From Deltaproteobacteria bacterium (GTDB lineage Bacteria; Desulfobacterota_D; UBA1144; Nemesobacterales; N074bin48), in contig SMWS01000089.1 of assembly GCA_004356685.1 (NCBI GenBank), positions 1-28,534 on the forward strand: 28,534 nucleotides of DNA, given 5' to 3'. This document shows, one piece after another, positions 15,759-23,752 of the stretch (the stretch's first letter is position 1; each line of letters starts with the position of its first letter). Position numbers and translations under genes: made by a program. The notes under the pieces are model-generated. The model did no database searches, had not been told where the DNA came from, and saw only the letters and a list, made by a program, of their open reading frames with translations.

Positions 15759-16205
15759 ATGACGGGATTTATTGGTCTACAAACCTTAGGGCAATTTACT
15801 AATAGCCATATAGATCAGCACAGCATATTAAAATTTATTTTTACAATAATTAATTATATAGATCACATTTGGAAAATATTATTTATATTAATACTTCCAG
15901 TACCGTTTATTCTAATCTTAAATAAACTTAATTTTACTGATACTGTTCATTATACTTTGAGATTTGTATTAGATAATCTAGTGAAATACATAATATTTAT
16001 TTTTTGTGGAATAATACTTATATATATTTCTTTTCTTATATATCAAATACCTATTCATTTTTTAGGAATTATTTCTTACTACGAACCTATATTGCAAACA
16101 ATTACAAAAATTATCAGACTATTTATAGCAGTCATTTTCTATATTGCATTTTTCAAGTTTTATATTGATAGTCAGCCGAAAGCTAATCAAAATCCAATTG
16201 TATAA
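15759..16205 (+). CDS. Hypothetical integral membrane protein
   Basis: 148 residues, extremely rich in Ile, Leu and Phe, with about three hydrophobic spans (roughly 39-57, 72-97, 113-136), a short hydrophilic N-terminus and a polar C-terminal tail (Q-P-K-A-N-Q-N). No family recognised. No Shine-Dalgarno is obvious at the ATG, but a TATAAT box lies upstream and no stop interrupts a long hydrophobic frame. It is 52 bp upstream of the DUF547 gene on the same strand, so the two may be co-transcribed. Confidence 0.6.
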   Translation: MTGFIGLQTLGQFTNSHIDQHSILKFIFTIINYIDHIWKILFILILPVPFILILNKLNFTDTVHYTLRFVLDNLVKYIIFIFCGIILIYISFLIYQIPIHFLGIISYYEPILQTITKIIRLFIAVIFYIAFFKFYIDSQPKANQNPIV

Positions 16206-16257
16206 ATTGAATCCTTGTTGATAATAGTCAGTCTAATTCATAAAGATTATAGAGTAA

Positions 16258-17043
16258 ATGAATATGAATTTAATTTCCAACAGGTTTAAAATACTATTCA
16301 TAATTTCTGCTATTTTATTTTTTAATAATTCAAATACTTTTGCTGCTTCTTTTGACCATGGTTATAAAGATTATGATCTGTTGTTAAAAAACAATGTTAA
16401 AGATGGACTTGCAAACTATAAATCTATTAAAGAAAATCCTGAAAGTCTCAACAGTTATCTTGATACGTTGGCAAAAGTTGATGTAACTACTTTTAACAAA
16501 TGGTCAGAAAAGCAAAGACTAACTTACTTAATAAATTTATATAACGCTGCCACCATAAAACTAATTGTAGATAATTATCCCGTTAAAAGTATTAAAGATA
16601 TAAATAAAGAAAGGCAGGGACCGTGGAAGTTAGAAGTAGTAAATCTTTTTGGAAAAAAGATTTCTCTGGATCATCTGGAACATGAAATAATCAGGAAAAA
16701 TTATAATGATCCAAGGATTCATTTTGCACTTGTTTGTGCGGCAGTAGGATGTCCTAAACTACCAAGCCAGTCATTTATACCTTCTAAGTTGGAAGAACAA
16801 CTTGCTGAGCGTACAAGACTGTTTCTTTTAGAAAAAGATAAAAATTACATTGATGAAAATCAGAAAACTGTTTACCTATCTTCAATATTTAACTGGTTTG
16901 CATCGGACTTTATTAAGACACATGGGTCAGTCTTGGGATTTTTTAGAGAGTATCTGCCTGCTGAAGAGGCAAAAAAAATTAATTCAGATTATTCTCTAAA
17001 ATTTAGCGAGTATGATTGGAATTTAAACGATGGTAGTAGTTAG
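16258..17043 (+). CDS. DUF547 domain-containing exported protein
   Basis: 261 residues with an N-terminal signal peptide (hydrophobic core about 11-22, likely cleavage after F-A-A at 28-30). The DUF547 domain fills most of the mature protein. Hallmarks are L-I-N-L-Y-N-A-A-T-I at 91-100, D-P-R-I-H-F-A-L-V-C-A-A-V-G-C-P at 151-166 (His155, Cys160, Cys165), V-Y-L-S-S-I-F-N-W-F-A-S-D-F at 205-218 and the closing Y-D-W-N-L-N at 252-257. The function of this widespread family is not settled. The conserved His and Cys pattern is family-typical and could be catalytic. The start could be Met1 or Met3. It converges with the HAD phosphatase gene, the two stop codons being one base apart. Confidence 0.88.
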   Translation: MNMNLISNRFKILFIISAILFFNNSNTFAASFDHGYKDYDLLLKNNVKDGLANYKSIKENPESLNSYLDTLAKVDVTTFNKWSEKQRLTYLINLYNAATIKLIVDNYPVKSIKDINKERQGPWKLEVVNLFGKKISLDHLEHEIIRKNYNDPRIHFALVCAAVGCPKLPSQSFIPSKLEEQLAERTRLFLLEKDKNYIDENQKTVYLSSIFNWFASDFIKTHGSVLGFFREYLPAEEAKKINSDYSLKFSEYDWNLNDGSS

Positions 17044-17044
17044 A

Positions 17045-17857
17045 CTAATTGTGCTTAGATAAACTGGAATCTTTATATAAGTAGCTAAGATTTTTTATCA
17101 CGTAATCGGGTTTTATTTTTGATGATTTAACTTCATCCATCTTAGTTGATCCTGTAAGTGTTAATATTGTGGATAAACCCGCTTTTTTGCCACCAGCTAT
17201 ATCGGTATCTAACCTGTCGCCTATAACTGCAATTCTACTCTTATTTACCAGCAAGCTTTTGGCAATATTAAACATTATCCTTTTTGGCTTGCCAACAATG
17301 GTGGCTTTTGTAGATGATGCAGTCTCTATGGCAGCAACAAGCGCTCCTGTGGCAGGAACAAGGCCCTGTGGAGTAGGATAATAAGGGTCGTTGTTAGTAG
17401 CATAAAATTTGGCTCCATTTCTGATACAAAGAGTTGCCTTCTTTAAATCATTATAATCCACGCGGTTGTCTCCACCGACAATTACAAAATCGCAGTTAAC
17501 TTTTGATTTTTTGGAAATCAGCTCTAATCCTATTTTTTTTACTTCTTTTTTCAAATTGTCTGATCCAATTACAAAGGCTTTCTTTGAATTCGTATTATAT
17601 TTTCTTTGAATGTGAATAGATAGGGCTGTTGCTGATGTTACAATATTTGTGGCTGGAGCATTGATATCAATTTTAGTCAATTTTGTCGCATATTGTGAGG
17701 AAGATCTCCTGGGATCATTTGTAATAAAAATGATTTCTTTGCCCGCTTTATATAATTTGTTAAGAATTTGAGGCGCTTTATAAGTAGGATTTTCTCCTAC
17801 ATAGATCACTCCGTCTAGGTCTATAAGGAAGGAGTCGTATAGATCGGCAAGATACAT
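17045..17857 (-). CDS. HAD-IIA family sugar-phosphate phosphatase (NagD-like)
   Basis: A 270-residue soluble phosphatase of the HAD superfamily, class IIA. Motif I is D13-L-D15-G-V (nucleophile and acid/base Asp), motif II is T46-N-D, the motif III lysine lies in V-G-K-P, and motif IV is G-D-R-L-D-T-D-I near 218-225. A large alpha/beta cap lies between motifs II and III, as in NagD and p-nitrophenylphosphatases. The substrate is unknown, probably a small phosphorylated metabolite. It is the last gene of the minus-strand rpoN/PTS string, 17 bp after the 109-residue unknown protein, and this context only hints at a link to sugar-phosphate regulation. Confidence 0.9.
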   Translation of the reverse strand: MYLADLYDSFLIDLDGVIYVGENPTYKAPQILNKLYKAGKEIIFITNDPRRSSSQYATKLTKIDINAPATNIVTSATALSIHIQRKYNTNSKKAFVIGSDNLKKEVKKIGLELISKKSKVNCDFVIVGGDNRVDYNDLKKATLCIRNGAKFYATNNDPYYPTPQGLVPATGALVAAIETASSTKATIVGKPKRIMFNIAKSLLVNKSRIAVIGDRLDTDIAGGKKAGLSTILTLTGSTKMDEVKSSKIKPDYVIKNLSYLYKDSSLSKHN

Positions 17858-17874
17858 AACTAAAGTTGTATTAC

Positions 17875-18204
17875 TTATTCATCGCCCCAAATGTGTTTTT
17901 TAAGTTGTTCCTGAAGATCATCCTCTGGTGGTGAATACTTTACATTAATCACCTTATTTTCATCATCCTGAGTAAGACAAATACCAAGTAAGCCCAAAAT
18001 GTCTGAAGCAGCCTTTTTATACCCTTCATAATGGTCCATTACATATCCTGATGCTTTTACAGTTGTATAATCGAGGTACAGCGCAAGAACTGCAAAATCC
18101 TTATTAACATCATCATCAATTTTCAAAGTATAATCTTCTAAATCTCCTGTAATTATATTGGTCTTCCATTTAGTTATTATTTCTTCAGAATTTTCTATTC
18201 TCAT
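17875..18204 (-). CDS. Unrecognised acidic protein in the PTS regulatory operon (109 residues)
   Basis: A soluble acidic protein with no membrane span or signal peptide. It begins M-R-I-E-N-S-E-E-I-I and ends in a Glu/Asp-rich helix (E-D-D-L-Q-E-Q-L-K-K-H-I-W-G-D-E). Alternating hydrophobic residues near 38-52 suggest a beta-rich core. It lacks the His-x-x-x-Ala and Ser46 patterns of HPr, so I do not call it HPr. An AAGGGGT Shine-Dalgarno precedes the ATG. It lies 23 bp after EIIA(Man) and 17 bp before the HAD gene, certainly on the same strand and probably the same transcript. No function can be assigned. Confidence 0.8.
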   Translation of the reverse strand: MRIENSEEIITKWKTNIITGDLEDYTLKIDDDVNKDFAVLALYLDYTTVKASGYVMDHYEGYKKAASDILGLLGICLTQDDENKVINVKYSPPEDDLQEQLKKHIWGDE

Positions 18205-18227
18205 ACAAACACCCCTTAATTAATTTT

Positions 18228-18635
18228 TTATTTTTTTATCAGCTTGCTAGCCACAATTATGTTATCTCTCCCAGCTTTTTCGGCAATTTCTACTGAATCT
18301 GAAAGAGAAGTATCTTCAGAAACAGTAGCTAACTTAATCAGCATTGGGAGGTTTACCCCGGAAATCACTTCCACCTTATCCTCTTCTAAAAAAGTAAGGC
18401 TTATGTTTGAGGGTGTGCCGCCAAACATATCTGTAACTAGCAGCACTCCATTTCCTTTATCAACTTTTTTTATGGTTCTTTTTAACTCTTTTTTGAAAGC
18501 ATCAAAATCTATACTTGTATCAAGGTTCATTCCGACCATTTTTATGGCAGGTTGTTTACTTGATAAAACAAAATTTACTGCAGAAATTAATTCATCTGCG
18601 AAATTTCCGTGTGAAATTACAATTATACCTATCAT
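18228..18635 (-). CDS. PTS mannose/fructose-type EIIA (EIIA-Man family), stand-alone
   Basis: A 135-residue single-domain EIIA(Man). It begins I-G-I-I-V-I-S-H9-G with the expected phospho-accepting histidine, and has V-T-D-M-F-G-G-T-P-S-N near 67-77 and V-I-S-G-V-N-L-P-M-L near 89-98, both family signatures. In transporting systems it passes phosphate from HPr to EIIB; here no EIIB, EIIC or EIID is present, so it is probably regulatory. It is 4 bp after rapZ, placing it tightly in the rpoN-hprK-rapZ string, an arrangement known from deltaproteobacteria and some other groups. Confidence 0.92.
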   Translation of the reverse strand: MIGIIVISHGNFADELISAVNFVLSSKQPAIKMVGMNLDTSIDFDAFKKELKRTIKKVDKGNGVLLVTDMFGGTPSNISLTFLEEDKVEVISGVNLPMLIKLATVSEDTSLSDSVEIAEKAGRDNIIVASKLIKK

Positions 18636-18639
18636 TAAT

Positions 18640-19488
18640 TTATTTTTTGTTAATATCCCTATGTGATATATTTGGATTTAATTTCTTAAACCTCTTTCCC
18701 AGTTCTTCTACTATCACAACAGATCTGTGTTTTCCACCAGTACATCCAATGGCAACTGTTAAATAACTTTTACCCTCAAGAATATATCTATCAAATAGAA
18801 AATCCAGAAAATCTATAAGTTTGTCTAAAAATACTCTTGATTCACTCCCGTTTAGCACAAATTTTTTAATTTTTAGATCAAGACCATTAAATTTTTTAAT
18901 TTTTTCATTAAAGTGTGGATTTGGCAAAAATCTGACATCAATCATTATGTCGGGATCACTTGGTATTCCAAATTTATATCCAAATGAACTAAAATTTAAA
19001 ATCAGCTTTTCTTTTTGGGATTTTCCAAAAATATCTTTTACGATTTGTTTTAACTGGTGTACAGAAAGTTTGGAAGTATCAATTATATGAGCCGAATTTT
19101 CTCTGATTTTTTTCAGTGCCAGACGCTCTTTTGTAATTCCTTCGATTAGATTACCCTTGGGCGCCAGCGGGTGGATTCGCCTGCTTTCTTTATACCTTTT
19201 AATTAAGGTCTGATCTGATGCATCAAGAAATAAGTACTCAATTTTATTACCACTTTTCTTTAATATTTTAACTTCATCGTGAATATTATTTAAAAATTCA
19301 CCTTCTCTAATATCTATTCCTAAAGCAACCTTTTCAATCTTTGTGGACGATTTCTTACACAGATTTAGAAAAGTGCTAATTAGCTGAGGCGGCAAATTAT
19401 CCACGCAGTAATAGCCTAAATCTTCAAGAATATTTATTGCTGAAGATTTTCCTGATCCCGACAGGCCACTAACTATTACTAATTTCAT
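18640..19488 (-). CDS. rapZ: RNase adapter protein RapZ (YvcJ/YhbJ family)
   Basis: 282 residues, against 284 in E. coli. Walker A is G8-L-S-G-S-G-K-S15, D-N-L-P-P-Q-L is at 30-36, the F-L-D-A-S-x-x-x-L-I-x-R-Y-x-E-x-R-R-x-H-P-L segment is near 87-108, and the conserved G-C-T-G-G-K-H-R-S-V is at 248-257. In E. coli RapZ binds sRNAs and controls glmS mRNA in amino-sugar homeostasis; in other bacteria it is a nucleotide-binding protein of less certain role. It follows hprK by 27 bp and precedes EIIA(Man) by 4 bp. No glmS is visible, so the E. coli role cannot be assumed. Confidence 0.94.
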   Translation of the reverse strand: MKLVIVSGLSGSGKSSAINILEDLGYYCVDNLPPQLISTFLNLCKKSSTKIEKVALGIDIREGEFLNNIHDEVKILKKSGNKIEYLFLDASDQTLIKRYKESRRIHPLAPKGNLIEGITKERLALKKIRENSAHIIDTSKLSVHQLKQIVKDIFGKSQKEKLILNFSSFGYKFGIPSDPDIMIDVRFLPNPHFNEKIKKFNGLDLKIKKFVLNGSESRVFLDKLIDFLDFLFDRYILEGKSYLTVAIGCTGGKHRSVVIVEELGKRFKKLNPNISHRDINKK

Positions 19489-19515
19489 ATTAGTTTTATA
19501 ATAATCAAAAAAACT

Positions 19516-20418
19516 TTATGTTGAAATTAATTGTCTGTAAATCTGGTTTCTAACGGCAATTTCTACTATTGCAGATATATTTCTTCCAGGACTTACGGGT
19601 ATTTTTAAATAAGGAAGTTGTACATTTAATATCTCATAGTGGTTGTATTCATCACCAACTCTGTTGTATTCTGATTTAGGGTCCCAATGTTCGAGTTCAA
19701 TCACCATATCTATCTCCCGTCTGTCCATTACAGCTGTAGGCCCTACTAAATCCTTAATATTTATTATTCCAATTCCCCTTATCTCCATTAAGTGCTTTAT
19801 GTTTGGCGGGCTACAACCAATAAGATTTGAAGACCCTAATCTTCTGATTTCTACTAAATCATCAACTACAAGTTTTGCCCCTCTTAGAACTAAATCAAGA
19901 GCGCATTCGCTCTTTCCTATTCCACTTTTACCCAGTATAAGAACCCCGAGTCTGTGTATATCAATTAAAACACCATGCGCAGAAATAAAGGGTGCAAATC
20001 TGATTTCAAATATTGACCGGAGTGAAGAGATTGTTTTGCCAGTGTGAAGGTCGGTTTTAAGCAGCGGTATATCTGCACGTTCACATTGCTTTACGAGGCT
20101 TTGAGGGGGATTAATGCCTTTTGTTATTATTAAGCATGGAATTTGTTGACAAGTAAGTCTCAATAATATTTCTTTTTGATCCTTGGAACTTTTATTGTTT
20201 AAATAAGATATCTCTGTGTGGCCCAGTATTTGAACAGTATCTGTATCAAGAGTAATATCAGGCTCGATCATCCTAAGGCCAATTTTTTGTACTCTGTTTT
20301 CTGTTATTTGACGATTTAGACCCTTTTTGCCAGAAATTAAAGTTAATTGCAGATTTTCACCCCAAGTGTTAAGCAGTTCTTCAACAGTAAGCTTTTCTCC
20401 GGGTTTAATGTTTTGCAT
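19516..20418 (-). CDS. hprK: HPr kinase/phosphorylase
   Basis: A bifunctional enzyme that phosphorylates and dephosphorylates the regulatory serine of HPr. In 300 residues there is an N-terminal domain to about 130 and a C-terminal kinase domain. Landmarks are His148, Walker A G163-K-S-G-I-G-K-S170, D-D at 186-187, and the signature E212-I-R-G-I-G-I-I-N-I-K-D-L224. The closing P-G-R-N-I-S-A-I-V-E is typical. The ATG lies within ptsN (14-bp overlap), indicating translational coupling. The HPr substrate gene is not in the window. Confidence 0.95.
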   Translation of the reverse strand: MQNIKPGEKLTVEELLNTWGENLQLTLISGKKGLNRQITENRVQKIGLRMIEPDITLDTDTVQILGHTEISYLNNKSSKDQKEILLRLTCQQIPCLIITKGINPPQSLVKQCERADIPLLKTDLHTGKTISSLRSIFEIRFAPFISAHGVLIDIHRLGVLILGKSGIGKSECALDLVLRGAKLVVDDLVEIRRLGSSNLIGCSPPNIKHLMEIRGIGIINIKDLVGPTAVMDRREIDMVIELEHWDPKSEYNRVGDEYNHYEILNVQLPYLKIPVSPGRNISAIVEIAVRNQIYRQLIST

Positions 20419-20866
20419 CTTCTTCTGCGATTATTTCATAAATCTCATCGCTGTTTTTAGCATTTAATAGCTTTGATCGAAACTCTCGGATTTTAAATAT
20501 TTTGGAGATTTTGGCAAGCAGTTTTAGATGTAATCCTGAGGAATTTTCGGGACTAAGAATTAGAATAAACAGATGCGTGGGTTTTCCATCCAATGATTCA
20601 AAATCAATTCCTTGCTCACTCTTTCCAAATGTAATGATAAAATTGGAAATACCACTCATTTTTCCGTGGGGTATTGCTACTCCTACGTCAAGTGCTGTGC
20701 TGCACAGCTTTTCTCTTTCTATTATTACTTCATAAGCCTGGTCAGTGTTTATGTTTGGATGTAATTTGGAAATATGATTTGTCAGTTCTCTTATAACTTC
20801 ATTTTTGTTTTTTGATTTCAGATATGCAATTATACTTTCTTTTTCTAATTCGTCAGTGATATTCAT
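20405..20866 (-). CDS. ptsN: PTS EIIA-Ntr (nitrogen-regulatory phosphotransfer protein)
   Basis: A 153-residue EIIA(Ntr)/fructose-type EIIA domain. The phosphoryl-accepting His67 lies in V-G-V-A-I-P-H-G-K; the preceding R-E-x-L-x-S-T-A segment (51-58) and L-x-L-L-A-K-I-S-K-I-F near 113-123 are canonical. It acts as a terminal regulator in the PTS(Ntr) chain (EI-NPr-EIIANtr), influencing nitrogen, potassium or stress responses through partners that vary by species. It is placed between hpf (29-bp gap) and hprK (14-bp overlap). No membrane-bound EIIB/EIIC follows, which supports a regulatory rather than transport role. Confidence 0.94.
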   Translation of the reverse strand: MNITDELEKESIIAYLKSKNKNEVIRELTNHISKLHPNINTDQAYEVIIEREKLCSTALDVGVAIPHGKMSGISNFIITFGKSEQGIDFESLDGKPTHLFILILSPENSSGLHLKLLAKISKIFKIREFRSKLLNAKNSDEIYEIIAEEDAKH

Positions 20867-20895
20867 AAAGATTATAATTGGATATAAATAGAGTA

Positions 20896-21429
20896 CTAAG
20901 GTGTTACAAGTACAAGTTGTTCACTTTTGTTTTTATATAGTACATTCATTTCGCCGCTGATGCTATTATAAAATGTTACAAAATTGTTACTGGAAATATC
21001 AAGCTGTAGACTGGCTTCATCGATAGACATAGGTTTTAGCGATGCATTCTCAATTTTCAGATCGTAGTTTGGTTCTTCCAGAGTGTTTTTAGTGGTAATA
21101 TCTTTTTCGGTGCTTTTACGTTTCTTTAAAGAAACCTTTTTGTCTATTCGTTTTTTTAATTGTTTTATTACACTGCCTATAGCATTTTCTATGGAGTTTA
21201 GCATATCTTCTGACTCAACTGCAGAAGTGCATTTAAATATACCACTATTAATTATAATCTCAGCTTTATTTCCGAATTTTTGCACATCTAGAATAAATTT
21301 AACTTCAGATGGAGTTCTATATTGATTTATTATCTTTTCAATTTTGGATGATTTTTTTTTGATAAATTCTCTTAGTTTTCTGGTTTTTTTAGCATCTTTT
21401 TCATGTCTAATTGTTATTCTAAGCTCCAT
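20896..21429 (-). CDS. hpf: Ribosome hibernation promoting factor, long form
   Basis: 177 residues: an N-terminal ribosome-binding domain (about 1-105, basic, R-I-T-I-R-H onward) joined by a linker to a C-terminal dimerisation domain (about 130-177). The latter has the conserved K-P-M-S-I-D-E-A-x-L-Q-L-D-I-S-x-N-x-F-V-T-F-Y-N pattern. Long HPF makes 100S ribosome dimers on its own and so lowers translation in stationary or starved cells. The start ATG overlaps the rpoN stop by 11 bp. hpf next to rpoN and ptsN is a widely conserved proteobacterial arrangement. Confidence 0.93.
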   Translation of the reverse strand: MELRITIRHEKDAKKTRKLREFIKKKSSKIEKIINQYRTPSEVKFILDVQKFGNKAEIIINSGIFKCTSAVESEDMLNSIENAIGSVIKQLKKRIDKKVSLKKRKSTEKDITTKNTLEEPNYDLKIENASLKPMSIDEASLQLDISSNNFVTFYNSISGEMNVLYKNKSEQLVLVTP

Positions 21430-22924
21430 GGCTTTTCTCCTTATAATTTTTAGATCTTTGAGAAGAAGACGGGATACTTAATAATTTTCTGTATTTAGCT
21501 ACAGTTCTTCTTGCTAGTTTAATACTTCTTATTTCCAGAATTTTTGATATATCTTCATCTGAGTATGGGCTTTGTGTACTCTCGTTTTTTATTAGATCTT
21601 GTATGATTGATCTGACTCTGTCATACGAAATATCTGTGCCGTGCATCGTTTCTATTTTTCTGGAAAAAAGAGCTCTCATAGGGATTACTCCGTTAGGAGT
21701 AGATATGTATTTCTTGCTTGTCATCCTGCTTATGGTCGATTCGTGAACATTTATGTCTTCGTCATCTGCTATGTCTTTTAATTTGAGTGGTTTAATAAAA
21801 TCTTTGCCGTAAAAAAAATAATCTCTTTGAATAGTTACAATTTTTTTTATGACTTTTGAAATTGCTATTTCTCTTTCCTGAATTCCTTTTATAACTTTTT
21901 TGGCAAGATCGAGTTTTTCTCTAATATATTTTTTGGTTTCAGGGTTTATAGTATCAGAATTTCTAATTATCCTTTGATAATACTGACTTACCTTTAAATT
22001 TGGTATATTAACCTTAAACTGAATTTGTAGTTCATCTCCAATTCTATACACATAATAATCTGGTGTTATATGCTTTACTATATCACTGCTGTAATAGGGC
22101 CTGCCCGGTTTTGGCTCAAAGGAGGAGATTATATTAACTGATTGCGATATCTCGCTAACATCTATTTGTAGTTCAGATGCAATTTTTTCATAACTGTTAT
22201 TGCTTATATCTTCTAAGTATTCACCTATCAGTTTGAGGATTAAGTCTCCATCCCTAAATCCGAGATTATAAGCTTGAAATTTTAGGCATTCTTTTAGATT
22301 TCTGGCACAAACACCCAGAGGGTCGAATGAATTATGTATTTTTAAAAGGACGTCTTCAATTTGGCCTATTCCTTCTTCTAATTCTTTTTTGTTAAGATTG
22401 TTAATAATATATCCATTTTTTAAACTATCTTTGTCAGAAGAAGCAGATAAATGTAAAAATTCACTTAATATTTCATCAGCTTCTGAATTTAAATAACCGT
22501 CTTCATCAGTGTTACCAATTATTATTGTTGCAATAAACTTTTCTTCTACACTGAAGTTTGATATTTTAAGCTGCCAGCGGAGGTAGTCCTGGAGAGAGGT
22601 CTCTGAAGTGAGATTATTTTCCCACGAAAAATCACTTTCTTGGTCATGATATGTTTTATTGGTAAATGGAATGTAATTGCCAGTATCAAAACCATAACTA
22701 TCAAGCTTTATATCTTCGTTGTTATCCTTTTCAGTATCATCTTTGGTTTTCTTTTCTAAATCTTCTTCCAGAGCGGGGTTTTCAATAAGCTGCTCTTCAA
22801 CATATTCTTTAAGCTCAAGAGAAGTCATCTGTATTAATCTTAAAAACAGCTGCTGCTCCTGTGTTAAGTAGAGCTTTTGCTGTTGCACAAGTATTGGAAT
22901 TTGTTTTAACTCTATGAAACTCAT
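21419..22924 (-). CDS. rpoN: RNA polymerase sigma-54 factor
   Basis: A 501-residue sigma54. Region I is Gln/Leu-rich (Q-Q-Q-K-L-Y-L-T-Q-E-Q-Q near 14-25) and leads into an acidic region II. The core-binding region has W-Q-L-K-I near 131-135 and F-D-P-L-G-V-C-A-R-N-L-x-E-C-L near 200. The DNA-binding part carries E-S-T-I-S-R-M-T-S-K-K-Y-I and the RpoN box A-R-R-T-V-A-K-Y-R-K at 471-480, which reads the -24 element. It requires AAA+ activators, none of which is in the window. The usual upstream lptB is replaced by a 226-bp gap (22925-23150) in which I see no gene and no clear promoter. Confidence 0.96.
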   Translation of the reverse strand: MSFIELKQIPILVQQQKLYLTQEQQLFLRLIQMTSLELKEYVEEQLIENPALEEDLEKKTKDDTEKDNNEDIKLDSYGFDTGNYIPFTNKTYHDQESDFSWENNLTSETSLQDYLRWQLKISNFSVEEKFIATIIIGNTDEDGYLNSEADEILSEFLHLSASSDKDSLKNGYIINNLNKKELEEGIGQIEDVLLKIHNSFDPLGVCARNLKECLKFQAYNLGFRDGDLILKLIGEYLEDISNNSYEKIASELQIDVSEISQSVNIISSFEPKPGRPYYSSDIVKHITPDYYVYRIGDELQIQFKVNIPNLKVSQYYQRIIRNSDTINPETKKYIREKLDLAKKVIKGIQEREIAISKVIKKIVTIQRDYFFYGKDFIKPLKLKDIADDEDINVHESTISRMTSKKYISTPNGVIPMRALFSRKIETMHGTDISYDRVRSIIQDLIKNESTQSPYSDEDISKILEIRSIKLARRTVAKYRKLLSIPSSSQRSKNYKEKSHGA

Positions 22925-23150
22925 CTTTAGTTATATGGTAATGCTTATTTATAATAAATACTAGTCTTGATTTTTTCTATTTATTCGTTCTATGTAACAT
23001 ATTAATTAAACATTTTTATTTAGAGTGGGTTAGGAGTAGTTATTCAATTTATAGATTAAAATATGACAAAACATCAACAATATCTAGTGCAGTGTATAAA
23101 GAATGTTCTGTAACCACTTTATATTATTGAATAATAATTTATAAGAAAAG

Positions 23151-23741
23151 TTAAAGCTGATAATGTTTTTCAAATTGATCTATTTTATCTTTCAGTTGTA
23201 GTGTTATTAAAATATCATCCAAGCCCTCGAGTAAAGACTTTTTTTTGTACTGATCTATTTCAAAATTAGCAGACCACCCTAAATCATCTTTTATAGTTTG
23301 TTCATCCAGGTTTATATCAAGCATATATATTTGTTCATTAAAAGCTTTTTCAAATAGATAATCAGTCTTATCAGATGACAAAACAATTGGCAGCATAGTG
23401 TTTTTAAAACAGTTGTTGTAAAATATATCTGCAAATGAAGGTGCTATTATTACCTTAAAACCGTAATCTTCAAGTGACCACGGGGCATGCTCTCTGGAGC
23501 TTCCACTGCCAAAGTTATCTTTTGCAAGTAAAATCTGACTATCTTTATATCTGTCTTTGTTTAGAACAAAATCGGGGTTAGGTTTGCCGTCATCAAGGTA
23601 TCTCCAGTCAAAGAAAAGAAACTGTCCAAATCCTGTTCTTTCAATTCTTTTTAAAAACTGTTTTGGAATAATTTGATCCGTATCAATATCCATCCTGTCC
23701 AGAGGAGCTACTATGCCTTTAAAATTTTTAAATGGTTTCAT
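23151..23741 (-). CDS. leuD: 3-isopropylmalate dehydratase, small subunit
   Basis: With LeuC it isomerises 2- and 3-isopropylmalate in leucine synthesis. Starting at the ATG at 23741 it has 196 residues and opens M-K-P-F-x-x-F-x-G-x-V-A-P-L-D-R-x-D-I-D-T-D-Q-I-I-P-K-Q-F-L-K, the normal N-terminus. An upstream in-frame ATG (23777) would add 12 basic residues lying inside leuC. The chosen start has an AAGGGG Shine-Dalgarno about 9 nt upstream, so I prefer it. The core motif F-G-S-G-S-S-R-E-H-A-P-W is clear. The spacing to leuC is 11 bp. leuA and leuB are not in the window. Confidence 0.93.
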   Translation of the reverse strand: MKPFKNFKGIVAPLDRMDIDTDQIIPKQFLKRIERTGFGQFLFFDWRYLDDGKPNPDFVLNKDRYKDSQILLAKDNFGSGSSREHAPWSLEDYGFKVIIAPSFADIFYNNCFKNTMLPIVLSSDKTDYLFEKAFNEQIYMLDINLDEQTIKDDLGWSANFEIDQYKKKSLLEGLDDILITLQLKDKIDQFEKHYQL

Positions 23742-23752
23742 TTTCCGACCCC

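Noticed and set aside
17875..18204. Calling the 109-residue protein HPr
   Set aside because: It lacks the phospho-histidine H-x-R-P-A pattern and the regulatory serine context of HPr, and its length and composition differ.
22925..23150. A hidden gene or structured RNA between rpoN and leuD
   Set aside because: Only very short frames and AT-rich sequence with weak palindromes are visible, and no Shine-Dalgarno-start pair of useful length.
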